Notes under the pieces: model-generated
Databases searched by the model: none
What the model was told of the DNA's origin: nothing
The model's input: the letters and a program-made list of their open reading frames with translations, nothing else
Translations under genes and position numbers: made by a program
Shown: piece by piece, positions 37,157 through 49,187 of the stretch
Position numbering within the stretch: the first letter of the stretch is position 1
How the letters are laid out: each line of letters begins with the position of its first letter
Source of the DNA: Trichoderma breve
Lineage: Eukaryota; Ascomycota; Sordariomycetes; Hypocreales; Hypocreaceae
NCBI RefSeq assembly: GCF_028502605.1
Contig: NC_079234.1
Coordinates: forward strand, 3,038,001-3,102,000
Reading direction: 5' to 3'
Length of the DNA stretch: 64,000 nt

Positions 37157-37775
37157 AGATAATAGGTGGGAGTTGCACTTATTTGATCAAGCGGGCAGTA
37201 TGTAGATGGACTATGTAGCACCGAAACACTGAAAAGGCGATGATTGAGCATGTAAATATATGATTATAACGAATAGATGAGAGAAACACGAGGGGATAAT
37301 GGTACACATGTGCCCCCTTGACAGGATTAAGAACCACAGCACAGCTTCTTGTTTCCTTGCTTATCGCCACGTAACTCTGCTCATATAGATTTATTCTGTC
37401 AAACGACCCCATCTGTGGCGAGTACTAAATTTTGCCCTTGTGATGCTTTGAATTGGAGTTTGTTGCTGTTATATTTATTGCCTGCAGTTTTCAAGTTGTG
37501 TGAACTGATTGTGCAGGCGGCCGTTCGTCAGTGCCTGCCCAACCGCTACAGCTGCATGTTGCCCAATCAGCTGCACTTCAGTTTCGCTTCACCTTGCCCT
37601 TCACCTCGCTTTCCAGCACACTTTTTCTTTTCTTTCTGTGTCTCCGTGTTTTCAGTTTCTCTTTTCTTCAGCGCATCTAGATTCTTGATTTCAGCCACAA
37701 ATTATTCATTTGCCTCGGAATTCAATCCACGGTGTTACCAAGCAAACATATCGTCCATCGTTGCCTAGCCTCAAG
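37157..37775. other. Intergenic spacer, KU80 to Gfd2-like gene
   Basis: 619 bp between tandem plus-strand genes. TTTTC-rich sequence from about 37620 fits a promoter and leader. No gene seen. Confidence 0.5.
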
Positions 37776-39508
37776 ATGGCCAGTTTCGACTTCACATCTC
37801 GCCTCGAGACGCTCAAGGGCCTCGGGGTGAATGTTGAGTACGGCGAACATGTACGAGAGGAAAAACTCAACGAGACAGCATCAATCGATTCAGAGGATGA
37901 GTTTCCAGCCGTAGTAGCACCTCAGTCAGGAGGAAAAGATGCCTCACGATACGACGCTGGCCGCGACACTTGGAATTCCGTGGGCCATTCTTTGCCAGAG
38001 AAGAAGGCGCCGGTTATGAAGATTGACGATTCGCCTCCAGTAATGCCTCTGGATTGTTCTAAATTCATTGTTGGAGAGCCTGCAGACGAGACCATCAGCT
38101 TTTGTTCATGGAAGGTCGTTCTGGCTTATCCTAATAGCTTCATCGGCAAGGTGAACAGGCCTCGGGTATGTACAGGATTCTGTTGCTCTGATATACAAAT
38201 ATAGAGAGGGTATGTTGCTGACATAGTCCACAGGCCAAGGTTTTCTTTGACAAAATATTGGAGGATCGAGTCTGGGATTTGTGAGTATCCCTTGGATTAT
38301 CATGAATGCATTCTGACTAATCTTGCAGTTTCTACCTCTACCATCCTGAGAAACCTGGTGATAAGCCTCGTCTGCTGGTGCCCACGGTTCAGCTGGAATA
38401 CTTTCTCAAGAGCATCAACAGAGAGCTCGGAACTTCACTCGCTATCCCGGGAGGCGCAAACCAAGATCGCTTCTATATGAAATTCGGCCAGGGAGATGCG
38501 CCAAGGCCGCGATACCTGAAGAGATCAAGAGATCAAAAATCCCTGGAGATTGAAAGCTTCCCAGACTTTCATCAGGTGGACTGGGACAGTTTCAGGGCCG
38601 CGCATGGTGCCATTCAGCAAGACTGGAAGGAAACCTGGAACATGATGGTGCCAAGGCCAGCTTTCCGCGATAAGAAGAAGGATAACGGAAGAAAGGCGGC
38701 TCAGAAAAAGCTTGACAGAGAGCGAATGCTTTACGAGGCCCAAGAATTTCTTCATCTGATACCAGACAGCAGCAAGGGGGAAAATGTTGTTTTCCTCTGC
38801 ATGGACGTCGAGGCCATCGAGATGCCGCCGAATCCCGTGTCTGAAGTTGGGATAGCCATCCTTGATGTTAAGGACCTCAAGGGTGTGCCATCGGGCCCTG
38901 GTGGCCACAATTGGTGGCAGTTTATCAAGGCATACCACCTTCGAACCAAGGAGTATGCAGGCCTGGTGAACCATCGCTTCGTCCATGGGTGTCCTAGCTA
39001 CTTTGATTTTGGGTAATTGTCCAAAGCACCCTCTTCTTGTATGAGCTTCTACTAATCTATTAATAGTAAAAGCACCTTTCCGGAAGAATGTGAGCTTCCC
39101 GAAGCAATTCTGGAAATCCTGGCGCCGTATATAAAAAAGAAGCGTCAGCTGGTATTTGTTGGTCATGACGCCAACCAGGACATCAAGTACCTCTCGAGTG
39201 TAGGATTTGAGATATTGTCCCTTCGAGGTCTTGTTGAGCAACTCGACACGAAGGATATTCACCAGGCTTGGAAAGAACGGGAGAGCGGCAAGGGCCTTGT
39301 GGCCGTACTCAACGACCTATCAATTCGCAGCAAGCACCTGCACAACGCTGGCAATGACGCCGTATTTACTCTTCGTGCCCTGATCGGCGTCGCTATTGAG
39401 GAGATTCGGGAAAAGGAAGCAAAGGCGAAAGGAGAAGAGTACAAGCCGGCACTGTGGGATGTCGAGATAAAGGAGCCCGAGGTTGAAGGAATGGAGAAGT
39501 GGGTATGA
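37776..39508 (+). CDS. GFD2: Gfd2/YDR514C-like protein with RNase H-fold domain
   Basis: Four exons: 37776-38165, 38234-38280, 38329-39012, 39067-39508; 520 residues. The C-terminal half is a DEDD-exonuclease-like fold: VVFLCMDVEAIEMPPNPVSE (Asp305 and Glu307), IGFEILSLRG-type strands, QLVFVGHDANQDIKYLSSV and NDLSIRSKHLHNAGNDAVFT. These provide the spaced acidic residues seen in RNase H-like nucleases. Yeast Gfd2, found as a suppressor linked to the mRNA-export helicase Dbp5, belongs to the same family, so a role in RNA metabolism is inferred. The N-terminal 130 residues are charged and probably disordered. A basic stretch (RDKKKDNGRKAAQKKLDRER) precedes the nuclease-like domain. Enzymatic activity is not established. 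It converges with the Pam18 gene. Confidence 0.85.
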
Positions 39509-39872
39509 AACCGTCTTGAGTTGAGACTTGGTATTTTCTTTTCTTTCTTCTTGTGGGTTTGTTTTTTCCCCCGAAGTGGCAAGCCGCGAAATCTTTCATG
39601 TAGCTAGCCTCCTTCATCTCTAAAATCTTTCCCATACCTTAGCTATGAGTCGCTTAGATGGCTTTCAAATTCAGCCCACCAACCCACCAACGCCAATCGC
39701 TATGGAAATCGAATATCGTACAAGACATATACACACGGCCCCCCAAACCGACCCTCTCTCTTTTTTCTCTCTCTCATTATCAACGCGGCGGGTTCGTAAT
39801 AATGCGTTACGTGGTTGGACACATGGGGCTGTTCATTTCCGCTTCTTTGCAAGTTCACCGGCTCAGCTTCGG
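39509..39872. other. Convergent 3' spacer
   Basis: 364 bp between stop codons; nothing beyond T-rich 3' untranslated sequence. Confidence 0.5.
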
Positions 39873-40410
39873 TCAGACAGTTTTATCCAGTAATTCCTTT
39901 GCTTCGTTGACTTTAGTCGCCAAGTACGGGCTGCCGCCTCGATCGGGGTGGTTGAGGAGCATGAGCGTTCGGTGGGCCTTGCGGACCTTGTCTTTGGTAA
40001 TGGATCGCTCGCTGTGGGTGAATGGAATTAGTCCTAGTTGATTTCATCACAAAATGATTTGTCTTTCGTGCTTGTTATTACCTTAGTGATAGAATGAGAG
40101 AAGCCTCCTTCTTGGTCATCCGGGGCTCGAAACCGCCTTTGTAAAAAGCCTTGCCCATGGCGCCGACGCCGCCGCGGGAACGACGGAGGGCGACGAAGCC
40201 TGCGCGGCCCTGTGGAAGAAGAAAAAGTGTTAGCTGTTGGTCGTATTCTTATTGTTTCGGATGCTGTATTTCAGGGCATGTATGGTTTTTGATGCAAGTG
40301 TGACATGGATGGCGAAGTTGCGCTTATACGAAGCCGAAGAGAGAAGAGAGTGCACGTACGAGGAATGCTGCGACGGCAACACCGGCGCCCCAAGCCATTA
40401 CTGAAGCCAT
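39873..40410 (-). CDS. PAM18: Mitochondrial import J-protein Pam18/Tim14
   Basis: J-domain co-chaperone that stimulates mitochondrial Hsp70 in the import motor at the TIM23 channel. Three exons on the minus strand: 40360-40410, 40082-40209, 39873-40011; 105 residues, the normal fungal size. Residues 2-18 ([17 protein letters not shown]) form the inner-membrane anchor with no cleavable presequence. The linker [20 protein letters not shown] is characteristic of Tim14. The J domain starts at [20 protein letters not shown] and has the essential HPD motif at residues 81-83 ([20 protein letters not shown]), then [11 protein letters not shown]. All splice junctions conform to GT...AG and keep frame. 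Confidence 0.95.
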
Positions 40411-41042
40411 GATGTGAAGTTTGTTTCTGTTGATCTCGGATGAGTGAGATTGACAGTGTTGGCTGTGGATTGTTGGGAGGTTGATTTGTCGCAATACTGG
40501 GAGTGGGTTTGGAGAGAATCGGCTTCTGAGAAAGTTGAAGTTTTGCTAGGGACGGATGATGGGTGCGGGGCAATAGTTTTTCCGGGGAAGATGCATGGCT
40601 TGGGAGTTGGACTCGTGGATGATGTGCATGCATGGATTGGAGGGGCATTGGAGACGTTGATTGGTTGCGGACGATCTGCAGTTCGTTAAAATACTGTAGT
40701 TTAATTTCTATATAATTTACAAGGCGATATATGATAAACTATATATTGATTTGCTTCTTTCTTGTGGTGATGCTCAAGGGCCGGTACGAGGTCAGGACTT
40801 GTCTATCTAAGTGCGCTCGGCAGTAGCCCGTAATAATTCGGCCTGCAGGTATGCTTCAAGTCTCGGCGATGCATGGCCTCGGTTGCTTGAACTCAAGGCT
40901 CTTTCCTGCTTCTGAAGATGTTCTCTTGAATATAGTAGGCATTCGTCCGGCCGAGAATCATGGCCCCGGGGCCGATATCACGCAGGGGCTTGCCTCAGTT
41001 GCAGGATGGTTGAAGGAAATCGTGTTGTCCACAGTTTGCACT
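40411..41042. other. Spacer between Pam18 and Par32-like genes
   Basis: 632 bp holding the Pam18 promoter and the 3' end of the Par32-like gene, both on the minus strand. No gene supported. Confidence 0.5.
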
Positions 41043-41623
41043 TCACCCTTGCTCCTCTTCCGCTTCCTCCTCTTTGGTTACGTGCTGATGCGCCTTTTCC
41101 GGCATCTTCAAGGCTCCTTCAACCGCCTCTTTAATCTTCTTATCCAGCTCTGCTTTGCTCTCCTCCTCCTGCTGCCGCCTCTCTTCTTCAGCGGCCTGCT
41201 CCCAGTTGTAGTTGCCGGCGCCCCCGCGCCCCGACCAGCCCGCGCGGTGAGGCTGCGGGTTCTTCTTCAGGCTCGAGGCCACGGCGGCCCCCGTCTCGTC
41301 TGCCAGCCGCCCCTGGTTCTGCGCGGCATACGACGGGTCGATGAAGTTTCCGGCGCCTCCACGGCCGGCTCTTGCGGGGCCCTGCGGCTGCGACGGGGCC
41401 GCTGACGGCGAAGAGAAGGAAGAGGCAATGGCCTTTAGCTGCTGCGCTTCAAGATCCTAAAAGGCGGGCGCTGTATTAGAAACCACTGGAGGGGGTATAT
41501 TGATACTCTGGGAGAGCCAGGGTCGGGATTTACTTTGGAAGCCTCGTCGGCCTGTTTCGACGAGACGTAGTTGCCTGCCCCACCGCGGCCGACTTTGTAG
41601 AGCGCATCTTGGTCCTGAGGCAT
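41043..41623 (-). CDS. Par32/DUF3602-like GRGGAGN-repeat protein
   Basis: Two exons on the minus strand: 41534-41623 and 41043-41456; 167 residues. Three copies of the motif GRGGAGN(Y/F) occur at residues 12-19, 61-68 and 106-113, the defining feature of the fungal DUF3602 family. Yeast Par32 (Amu1) of this family is phosphorylated after rapamycin treatment and helps inhibit ammonium transporters under TORC1/Npr1 control; a similar role here is inference. The protein is Gln/Ala/Ser-rich and probably disordered, with a Glu/Lys-rich C-terminal helix (EEERRQQEEESKAELDKKIK, then KEEEAEEEQG). There is no signal or membrane segment. The donor GTAAAT is weaker than others here but preserves frame. 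Confidence 0.85.
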
Positions 41624-44600
41624 CGCAAAATGCTACAAGGCCACGTACAAGGGGGGGTGTGAGTTGTGGAACTTTGAAAGGAAGGAAGTATTAAAAATAA
41701 AAGAGGGTTAACCTCAACAAGTAACCGTACCTTTGGCGTTTTCTGAATTACGTACCAAAAGCCCACTTTGTTTTGTTGAAGCCGACCAAGTTTTTTGGTG
41801 GAAAAAAAAAAAGATGCCAGGGCGTGATGGTAGAAGACAAAGAGGCTTCGCTGACGTCACGAGGCTATGTGGACCCGGCCATGACGTACGCGGTATTGAA
41901 AAAACGACGGAGCCGAAGCAGCCAGGCAGGGATTCTATTCTTTGGGTCGACGCCATGTGCGAGAAACAACAAGGTTTGTATTTGAATTTGGGCCGTGGCT
42001 CTGGGCCCTGGCATAAGGGTGAAAGTTTGGCTTGCGGGAAAAATATGCGAGGGGATCGACAGAAAGGTTGATTCGGAGGCGGGAGCCAAACGGACGTGGA
42101 TGCATGTCAAGTCAGCCAAGCCCTCGTTTGGCGCAGTTTTGGCAGTTTGGCAAGGCGATGATCTATGTCAGTGCGTGTACCTTGCCGGTACTCTCGCTGA
42201 TCAGTCAAAGTACCGCCGCATTGGATAGCAGTCAAACTTCTGTTGCGGAAATCGTCGGTCATGGATCGACAGGCGGCCTCTTTATTCTACGATCCAACGT
42301 CAAAGAGAAGCCATGAGTGTTAGTGCCAGCTTGTAACGACACATGCACAACAGATGATTCCGCAGCAGTTCGCATAGGGACACCGGTGATCCCCACAAGG
42401 CAAACTCAAAGAGCCATCGAATATATGACAAGTATCCTTTCTCCAGTCAGACAATCAAGCCTTACAGCACTACCCGTTGCGCCCATTCGGAAGTGGCGGG
42501 CGGCTGCCGCTCTCAAAATCTACGAGTACAGCGGCCCTGACGCTTGACCCGGCTTCCATGGAATCGTCGATGCGCAAGTTGTGCAGGGATTCTTGCCCGC
42601 GTATCTTTTTTTTCTGCGGCGTGCTTCTCGCCGAGTTTGGTTCCGGAGATCCCGACATGGTTTCGGCGGGACGAGGTCCGTGTCCCAAAGCCGGGAGCGT
42701 ATTCTATTCAAGCAACGTTTTTGCTGATGCAAGAAAACGTCGATGCAGCGTCAGATGCTCCATGTAAAAAGCGTCCCATGTAAGCGGCGTTTCGGAGGAC
42801 AGTGCGAACGGTGGAGAAATGTCGCACGACTACCGAAGCGCACGCACTGTGTTTTTTTTTGATTCGTATCCAATGTCGTTTCATTTCATCTTTGACGCAG
42901 CGTGATGGGGCAACGAGGGAGTGTAGCAATGAATCCGGCAAAAGTCGAAACAAACAAAAAAAAAGGTCCATGCACAGCTGGCGAGCTGCAAACTTGGGCA
43001 CCATTACATAAGAACGGATCAGGTTTCTATCAAGTACTCCTAGGTATGCATGCTTTGTATGTGATACCGTATGTACATCGGATGAGTCAAAGACATCAAT
43101 GGATATTGATACGGGTGAACGGGGGGAGGCGTTGATGCCAGAGAGCTGTTTTAGGCCTCCACCGCATGAACTTTTCTGCCCAGATATTGATTAACTGAAT
43201 CATGGCGCCGATGGTTGATGCCATGTAGACGTCGAAAACTATAGAGCGTGCATTCTGTGCGACATGACCTTGGAGTATCATTGGCGAGTCGGCTGATGGT
43301 GTTGATCAAAGTGGTGGCATCCTCTCCAGATATTGTGCACCAGCAGTGAGTGAGCTGGGAAACATGCTCGTACTATGCCGGTACGACGTGGTATACATTC
43401 ACCAAATGCCTCGTCAACACCCCCCTCCCTTTCATCTGACTTTCTTATTACTTAATTGATCCTGTTGAAGGATCGAGAACCGTTGCGCTCGTCACCGACC
43501 CAATGATGGCTCTCGGTCGATGGTGACACGATGATTGGGCTTGGAAGTGGGAACTGCGGCCTCCGATTGGCTACCGAGCGGCTGCCGAGCGGAAGTCGAG
43601 ATGATTGTCGAGACGTTGCGGCGCACGCAATCACGATGTCGGATTGTTCTAATTACCTATGGGCAGTGTAGTAAAAGGGGAGAGAATATGGTGTATTTGG
43701 CTGTAGGTTTGAAGAAATGCTGCACTGTACTAATGTTTGCCGATATATACTGTACGAATTACATTGGGTGGTGGGTGCTTTGGAGTCGTAGCATTTGATG
43801 TAAATCATTGAAGATGCTTTACCATTGTCGTGTACATGGACGGCGAACGCAAGGGCCTCCATATTTGATATCAACAAAGGTGGTATCAAAATCGGCTAAT
43901 TCCAGTGCAGACAGACAGTCACTAGCATAAACATGAATCGTGAGATAAGACTCCCACCCAAGAACTTCATCCGACGACCGTTGACAGGCCGGCTCGGCTC
44001 GTCTCTAGAGCTGATCGCCAACATACTACTGATACTACCTTGTAGACTCGACATCCTTTTCGGAGCGGTTTCGCCATTGATGTTCAGGCACATCTACACC
44101 ATCTCCGACTGCCATGGCCCCGCAAGGCGATCAATTGGATCATGGGCTATCAAAAGGCCCAGCTGAAAGATGATCCGTCTGTCCATCATCCGAAGGCTAG
44201 AGTTGGGCACCCATTCGCCACTACTGTACGAGCTGCAAACCATGTATAAGAGAGAGAAAATTTTTCATGCTTCCAACGAGGACGTCATGCAATCTTCATC
44301 TGCAATTGTCAGGTTCCAATTGAGTGCATTTTACGGGCTGAGCCAAGCAGGTTGCGCTGGCATTGGACGGGCGGAACATGCAAAAAGTGAAGCCGACGCC
44401 CGGGGTGATGTGGGATCCATCAGCCAAAAGAAGAGAGCTTGGGGGGGTGTTTGCTTGTTTCTTCTGTTGGGCACCGAAATTGGAAAGCTAGAGCTGCTGC
44501 TGTAAGGAGAAAGAAACGAGTTCGGCATCTCCTTGGGCGGCTGCAAGGGCCCATGGATGAAGGAAAATTTTCTTTCCATGGTTTGCCTGCCTTTGTGTGG

Positions 44601-45234
44601 TTTGAGGTTAAAGGCCGTTGGTTTGCCCTTATCTGCGGGATCAATATCATTCGTTGCCTGCTTCGGGAACCGTTTCGGGGCCTTGTTATTGCAGAAATCT
44701 GCATTGGTTCCGAACGGGTTAGGCAATTGAGAAAAATAAGTGAATTATCTTGCCATTTTTAAATATAGGAGGAACCAACATCCCATCCCATCCCGGTCCA
44801 TTTCGCCCTTGAATGGCCATGATTCGGCCAACGTGGTTCAACCGCATCGAAATGTTTGCTCGATGCGCCTGCGATGGTGCCATGGCCGAATGCCCTAGAA
44901 CTAGTTCGCTGCCGGAAGTCGTGACCTGCGTAAGCGCACGGCCGGGGGGTGCGTCCACACACTCACTCTAGGTAGACGGCATAAACATCAATGGATCAAT
45001 CAGTTCCAAGGAACAGATGGAACCTAAACTGTTGGCACTGGGAGGGAGGAACTAACGCTGTGGCTAGTGGGCAAAAGGTGCCTGTAAGAAATACCGTGTT
45101 AGCGCAGCCACTTATACTGTGCAGCTAGCAAACGACATCAATCAAAATGTCATCGCGCTCGTGCCAGAGGGCAAGAAGGCGTCCAGTTGTAGCGGGTTCC
45201 TGGATAACGAGGCGCAACGACATGGTGGTGGCCT

Positions 45235-45262
45235 GACTTTTTGACTTTTTGACTTTTCGACT
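45235..45262. repeat. GACTTTTT tandem repeat
   Basis: About three and a half copies of an 8-bp unit GACTTTTT, the last with a C for T change. No link to a gene is visible. Confidence 0.8.
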
Positions 45263-47300
45263 TGTGCCTTGCGATTCTTTATTCTGTTCCACGGCGATTC
45301 TATTCTGTTTCGGTTGTTCTTTGCGCCAGGGGTTTGACTTTATCCCCCATGTCTTGTGCTGTTTTGCTCTCCTCTTGTTTTGTTTTTAATGCTTATCCTT
45401 TGTCTCTTTTTTCTTTTTACTTTTTTTATTCCCCGGTGGCGTCTTTGTCTGTTGACCTATTATCTGCTGTTGTTAGTTCCCCAATTGACTCCGTACGAGT
45501 ACAAGGTGCTACTCTCTTTCATAGCTCCATGTCTCCATGATATCCACAACGTCTCCATCACACCGGCTGCCTTTATACCTGATGGCGACAAACCTAATCA
45601 ACTGGTGACTCTTGCGCATTCTCTTTCTATCTACAGACCAGCGGTGACCGCAATTGCTCTTCTGCTGCTACTACTATGCGATGCGGCATACGACTATTCG
45701 TACCCGTACTCCGCTATCTGCTAAGACCATATGCTTAATGATTCCCCGGACCTGCCGCATTTAGCCGATTGCTGTTGTGCGGTTGTTGTTGTCTCTGGTT
45801 TTGCCTGGAAGAGGAAAAGCTGTTTGTGCAGTCTAATGGAGATGAGCAAAGTGGTGATTCAAACATGCATACGAAGCGCAAAGTATCCCTAGCTGTCGGC
45901 CAATTCTCAACCCAGCATTGAGAGGCAGAGGCCGCCCGTCTCGACCAATTGACACCTCTGTTACATGCCAATCACTTCCTCGGTGCAATCCGCACAAGAA
46001 ACTCAACTCTGCCGAGCTCCTCTGGTGTCCAGGAAATAGCTGGTTAGACGCACCCGTCGGTTCCCAACGGACATGGGAGCTTCTCTATCTATCTCATCCA
46101 AATCATCTCCCCCGCTTCAGTTGCCCCTCACCCAAGCCGTATTCGGCCCCCGAAAAGACCAAGAATCCCGGGCCTTGCCCAGGCCTCTTTCTGCTGTAGC
46201 TTGCCTCCCCCCTCTTTCGAATTGATGCGAAATGCTAGTAAGATGAGATGCTTTCTTAGCAGATCGACGATGGCTCTTAGGACGCTTGCTGCGAATACAC
46301 GGAAGTGAGGTCTTGCGGAGTCTTGGTTGCGGGGGTGGAAACGGGGCTCGGGGGAGTTGATCCACTTCGGCCTGGCGAGAATCGAGTCCGATGCAGCTTC
46401 ATCAACGATGAGCGATTCAGTTTGCGGGCAGCTACGGTTTGTTAGTTAGATTGTAGTCATACCAAGCTCCGGTATCGTGGAGGTAGGGCTGGGGCTCTTA
46501 TCAAACCCAAGCGGCAAAGACCCATGAACCTTGCTGATGCCGAAGCGAGAGCTGAACGGCCAGGTCATTTCAATTCGGTCTTGGTCTTTTTCAGCTGAAA
46601 TCCCATTGAGCAAATCCCCCTCCTTTTTTTGCTTTTTCTTTTTTTTTTTCCATCTGTGCGCGTGTGTATGTACATATCTGCGGATTCCATACTTACGTGT
46701 GTCTACTAATAAGCTCACCCGGACCAATGCAATTCACTACCATGCGTCTTTTCGCCAATCGGCCGGGCTACAGAGAGCAACATGTAGGTAATACTCGTAT
46801 TACTCGCTCGCATGTAATGTCATGTACAGTCAGAACGGAGCACATGAAGTGTAATATTGATTATTGCGCTGGGCTGCGGAGCAAATTGATAGTGGTAACC
46901 TGAACTTGGCCTCAGCGACGCTAGGCCGGGATGCTGCTCTCACATACCCGAAGAACTAAGGTGATAATTGTAGGTACATACGAGTACTCTGCAATACTGC
47001 TACGAGTACTAGGTCGAATCCATCGATTTCATTTCAGCGTTCGTTCCTTCGTCAGCCACTCCCCCTCCACGACTGAATCAGGTGCCTCCGTGCGAGGAAC
47101 GCCTGGCGCTCGTCATGTGAGGCGGAAGGGGTAGTACCAAGTACCGTACTGTGAAGCCAGGACCGTACTAAATGGGAGCGAGTTGCTGGATGGGATGAGT
47201 AAGGCATAAAACAGCACGTTTCGTCTGATTCCATTGTTTGTATCAGAAAGTTGGCACTAGGTAGCAGCGTTATGGAGCAGCAGCGCATCAAATCTGGTAT

Positions 47301-47345
47301 TGGATTGATTGATTGACTGATGACTCAGTGATTGATGGATTGATT
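47301..47345. repeat. TGATTGAT-rich short repeat
   Basis: Imperfect copies of TTGATTGA with a TGACTCA heptamer at 47321-47327 in the middle. TGACTCA is the Gcn4/CPC1 consensus, but one copy this far from any gene is weak evidence. Confidence 0.6.
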
Positions 47346-49187
47346 CTATCCTGTACAGTACAATCTCCTACTTGGTAGTACTTCAATTGCAATCAAATGT
47401 CCCCCTCCCAACTTTTTTGCTCGCTGAACCACGGCCCCGATAGGAGGCAGCCCTCATCCCTTTCCGGAGCATTACGGGCCGTCTTCCATGTTCCTTGATA
47501 GGGCTTGACTTGACTTGACAGGACGGAGAGACACGTTGCCTGGCACCTTGTTTTCGTAGGACGTACCTATCAATGGATCAGTGCCAGTAAGCCCAAACAG
47601 CCCACCCAGGTCGTGTCCCCATGCTGCTGAGCTGGCCGGTAGGGAGGTCGTGCCCTTTTTTAGTGCCAGCGCTCCATCCCTTGCCGGTACAGGTACCTTG
47701 GACTGCTATGATTAGAACCTGGATGGGCTCACGGGGGGCAAGTACCCAGTACCGTGGGTAAGTCATGGAAGTCAGACAACGATCAATGGAATTGGATCAA
47801 TCTAATAATTCCACCACAGCACCTCCGTCTTCTGCATTCAATCACCGTACAGAACTGTACTGCCCCAAAGGGAGAGAATCAAGGCAGCGATATTAATCAC
47901 GAATATTGACACTGTAGAGCCAAAGTTGACCCTTTTTAGCGTACAGTGCCCAGCAACCAAGGCGCTGGGGCCTCTCGCCACACGCCCCCCGGCACCTCTT
48001 TGTGGCCCTCCAATTGCTCCTTCGCATGCCTCCAGCATCCCCCTTTACGGCCTCTCCATTCGACCTGGTGATCAACCCGGGTCAGCGGGCCAATGGCCCA
48101 GTCAGACTTGGCTACACCCCACCGTCGGGCGCGCGCGACTGCGACAGGAAAATAAATGGAGAGCCCTGATGGAGATGGGCCCCATCGCCTGTGGAAGCCG
48201 CTGGAAGGACGGCCAATTGATGCCTGTTGCTGGCTGTCGCTCTGGCTCTGGCTCTGTCTGCACGGCTCTCTACTCTACTGTACACTCTCCGGCTCTCACC
48301 AGCCATCGATGCTGCGCCCCACGGGCTGAACGTTTGTTCGTGCTCACTAACGGCCCTGCTGAGGCAAACCAAATGGAAACCCTGCCGTTTGGTTTCTGGT
48401 TTTCTGCGGCCGTCTCCTGATTCCTGCACGGAGTACGGAGTCCCAGCACCAGCACGGGGTACCAGGTACCGAAGTGCGGCCCAGGTACGAGTACGCAGCG
48501 CACGGAGGGTGTTCCGTGCCCTGTTTCTTGCCTTTGACGCAATTTCGATTTTCATTCTCAATCTCGACAAGAGAAAGAAAGAGAGGAGCGCCTTTGTCTT
48601 GTAGTCTTTGTGCTCTGGTCGCGGCTCTGCGTCTGGCACAACATTATACTTGTAGTCTAGCCCACGTCCTGGTACTCGGTACAGCTCACCCGGGTATCCT
48701 TGGTTAGCAGGTACTTCGGCAGCGCGCAGCGTTCACAGCGTTCCAATGCGGGACGCAGTAGCAGTCCTTACTCCGTATCGTCCCTCCTAATGTACCCCGT
48801 ACAAGGCACCAGACGCCTCCTCCGTACCCAAAGACCGCCCGGGTGCTCATGCTAATACACGCGCCCCCGCCGTGCCACATCTACACACACTCACACACAC
48901 TCCCTTGCCTGGCGCCGGATTGTTCCTCCCAAAATAATTATTTCTCGTTCTCACTACTTGCGAAGAGATCCTGGCTTTTTTTTTTTTTGGCCTGACTTTT
49001 TTTTTCTCCCTCACAACACCAACCCGCGCTGAGTTGAACGTATCTAAGCATAGCATCTGGTCGAGCCGGACAAACCTTCTTGTGTTGACGTCGTCTGTGA
49101 TCGAAAGCGTTGCCACTTCAACCCCGAGCGTGCGACGGTCCAGCGTGTGTCGTCTCGCAATCCCGAGCAATTCAAGCCCGCCTGGCA

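Larger units (their letters stand above)
41624..49187. other. 7.6-kb gene-free region
   Basis: The longest empty stretch of the window, upstream of both the Par32-like gene (minus) and the C2H2 regulator (plus). I tested the longest frames (44331-44726 minus, 45356-45724 plus, 48112-48639 minus); all are low-complexity or basic and lack family motifs. It carries six of the thirteen TACTCGTA/TACGAGTA motifs (45494, 46792, 46979, 47001, 48486 here plus relatives), short GTAC-centred palindromes, and small tandem repeats. A weak F-box-like peptide at 43972-44100 is treated as a finding. Confidence 0.5.

Noticed and set aside
38525..39262. 245-codon minus-strand frame
   Set aside because: Crosses an intron of the Gfd2-like gene and mirrors its conserved exon; no independent support.
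44331..44726. 131-codon minus-strand frame
   Set aside because: Pro/Ser/Lys-rich, no motif, competing frames on the other strand of similar length.
47321..47327. TGACTCA (Gcn4/CPC1-type) site
   Set aside because: A single copy inside a TGAT microsatellite and almost 2 kb from any gene is expected by chance.
48112..48639. 175-codon minus-strand frame in the empty region
   Set aside because: Arg/Ala-rich translation of GC-rich DNA without family similarity or splice partners.
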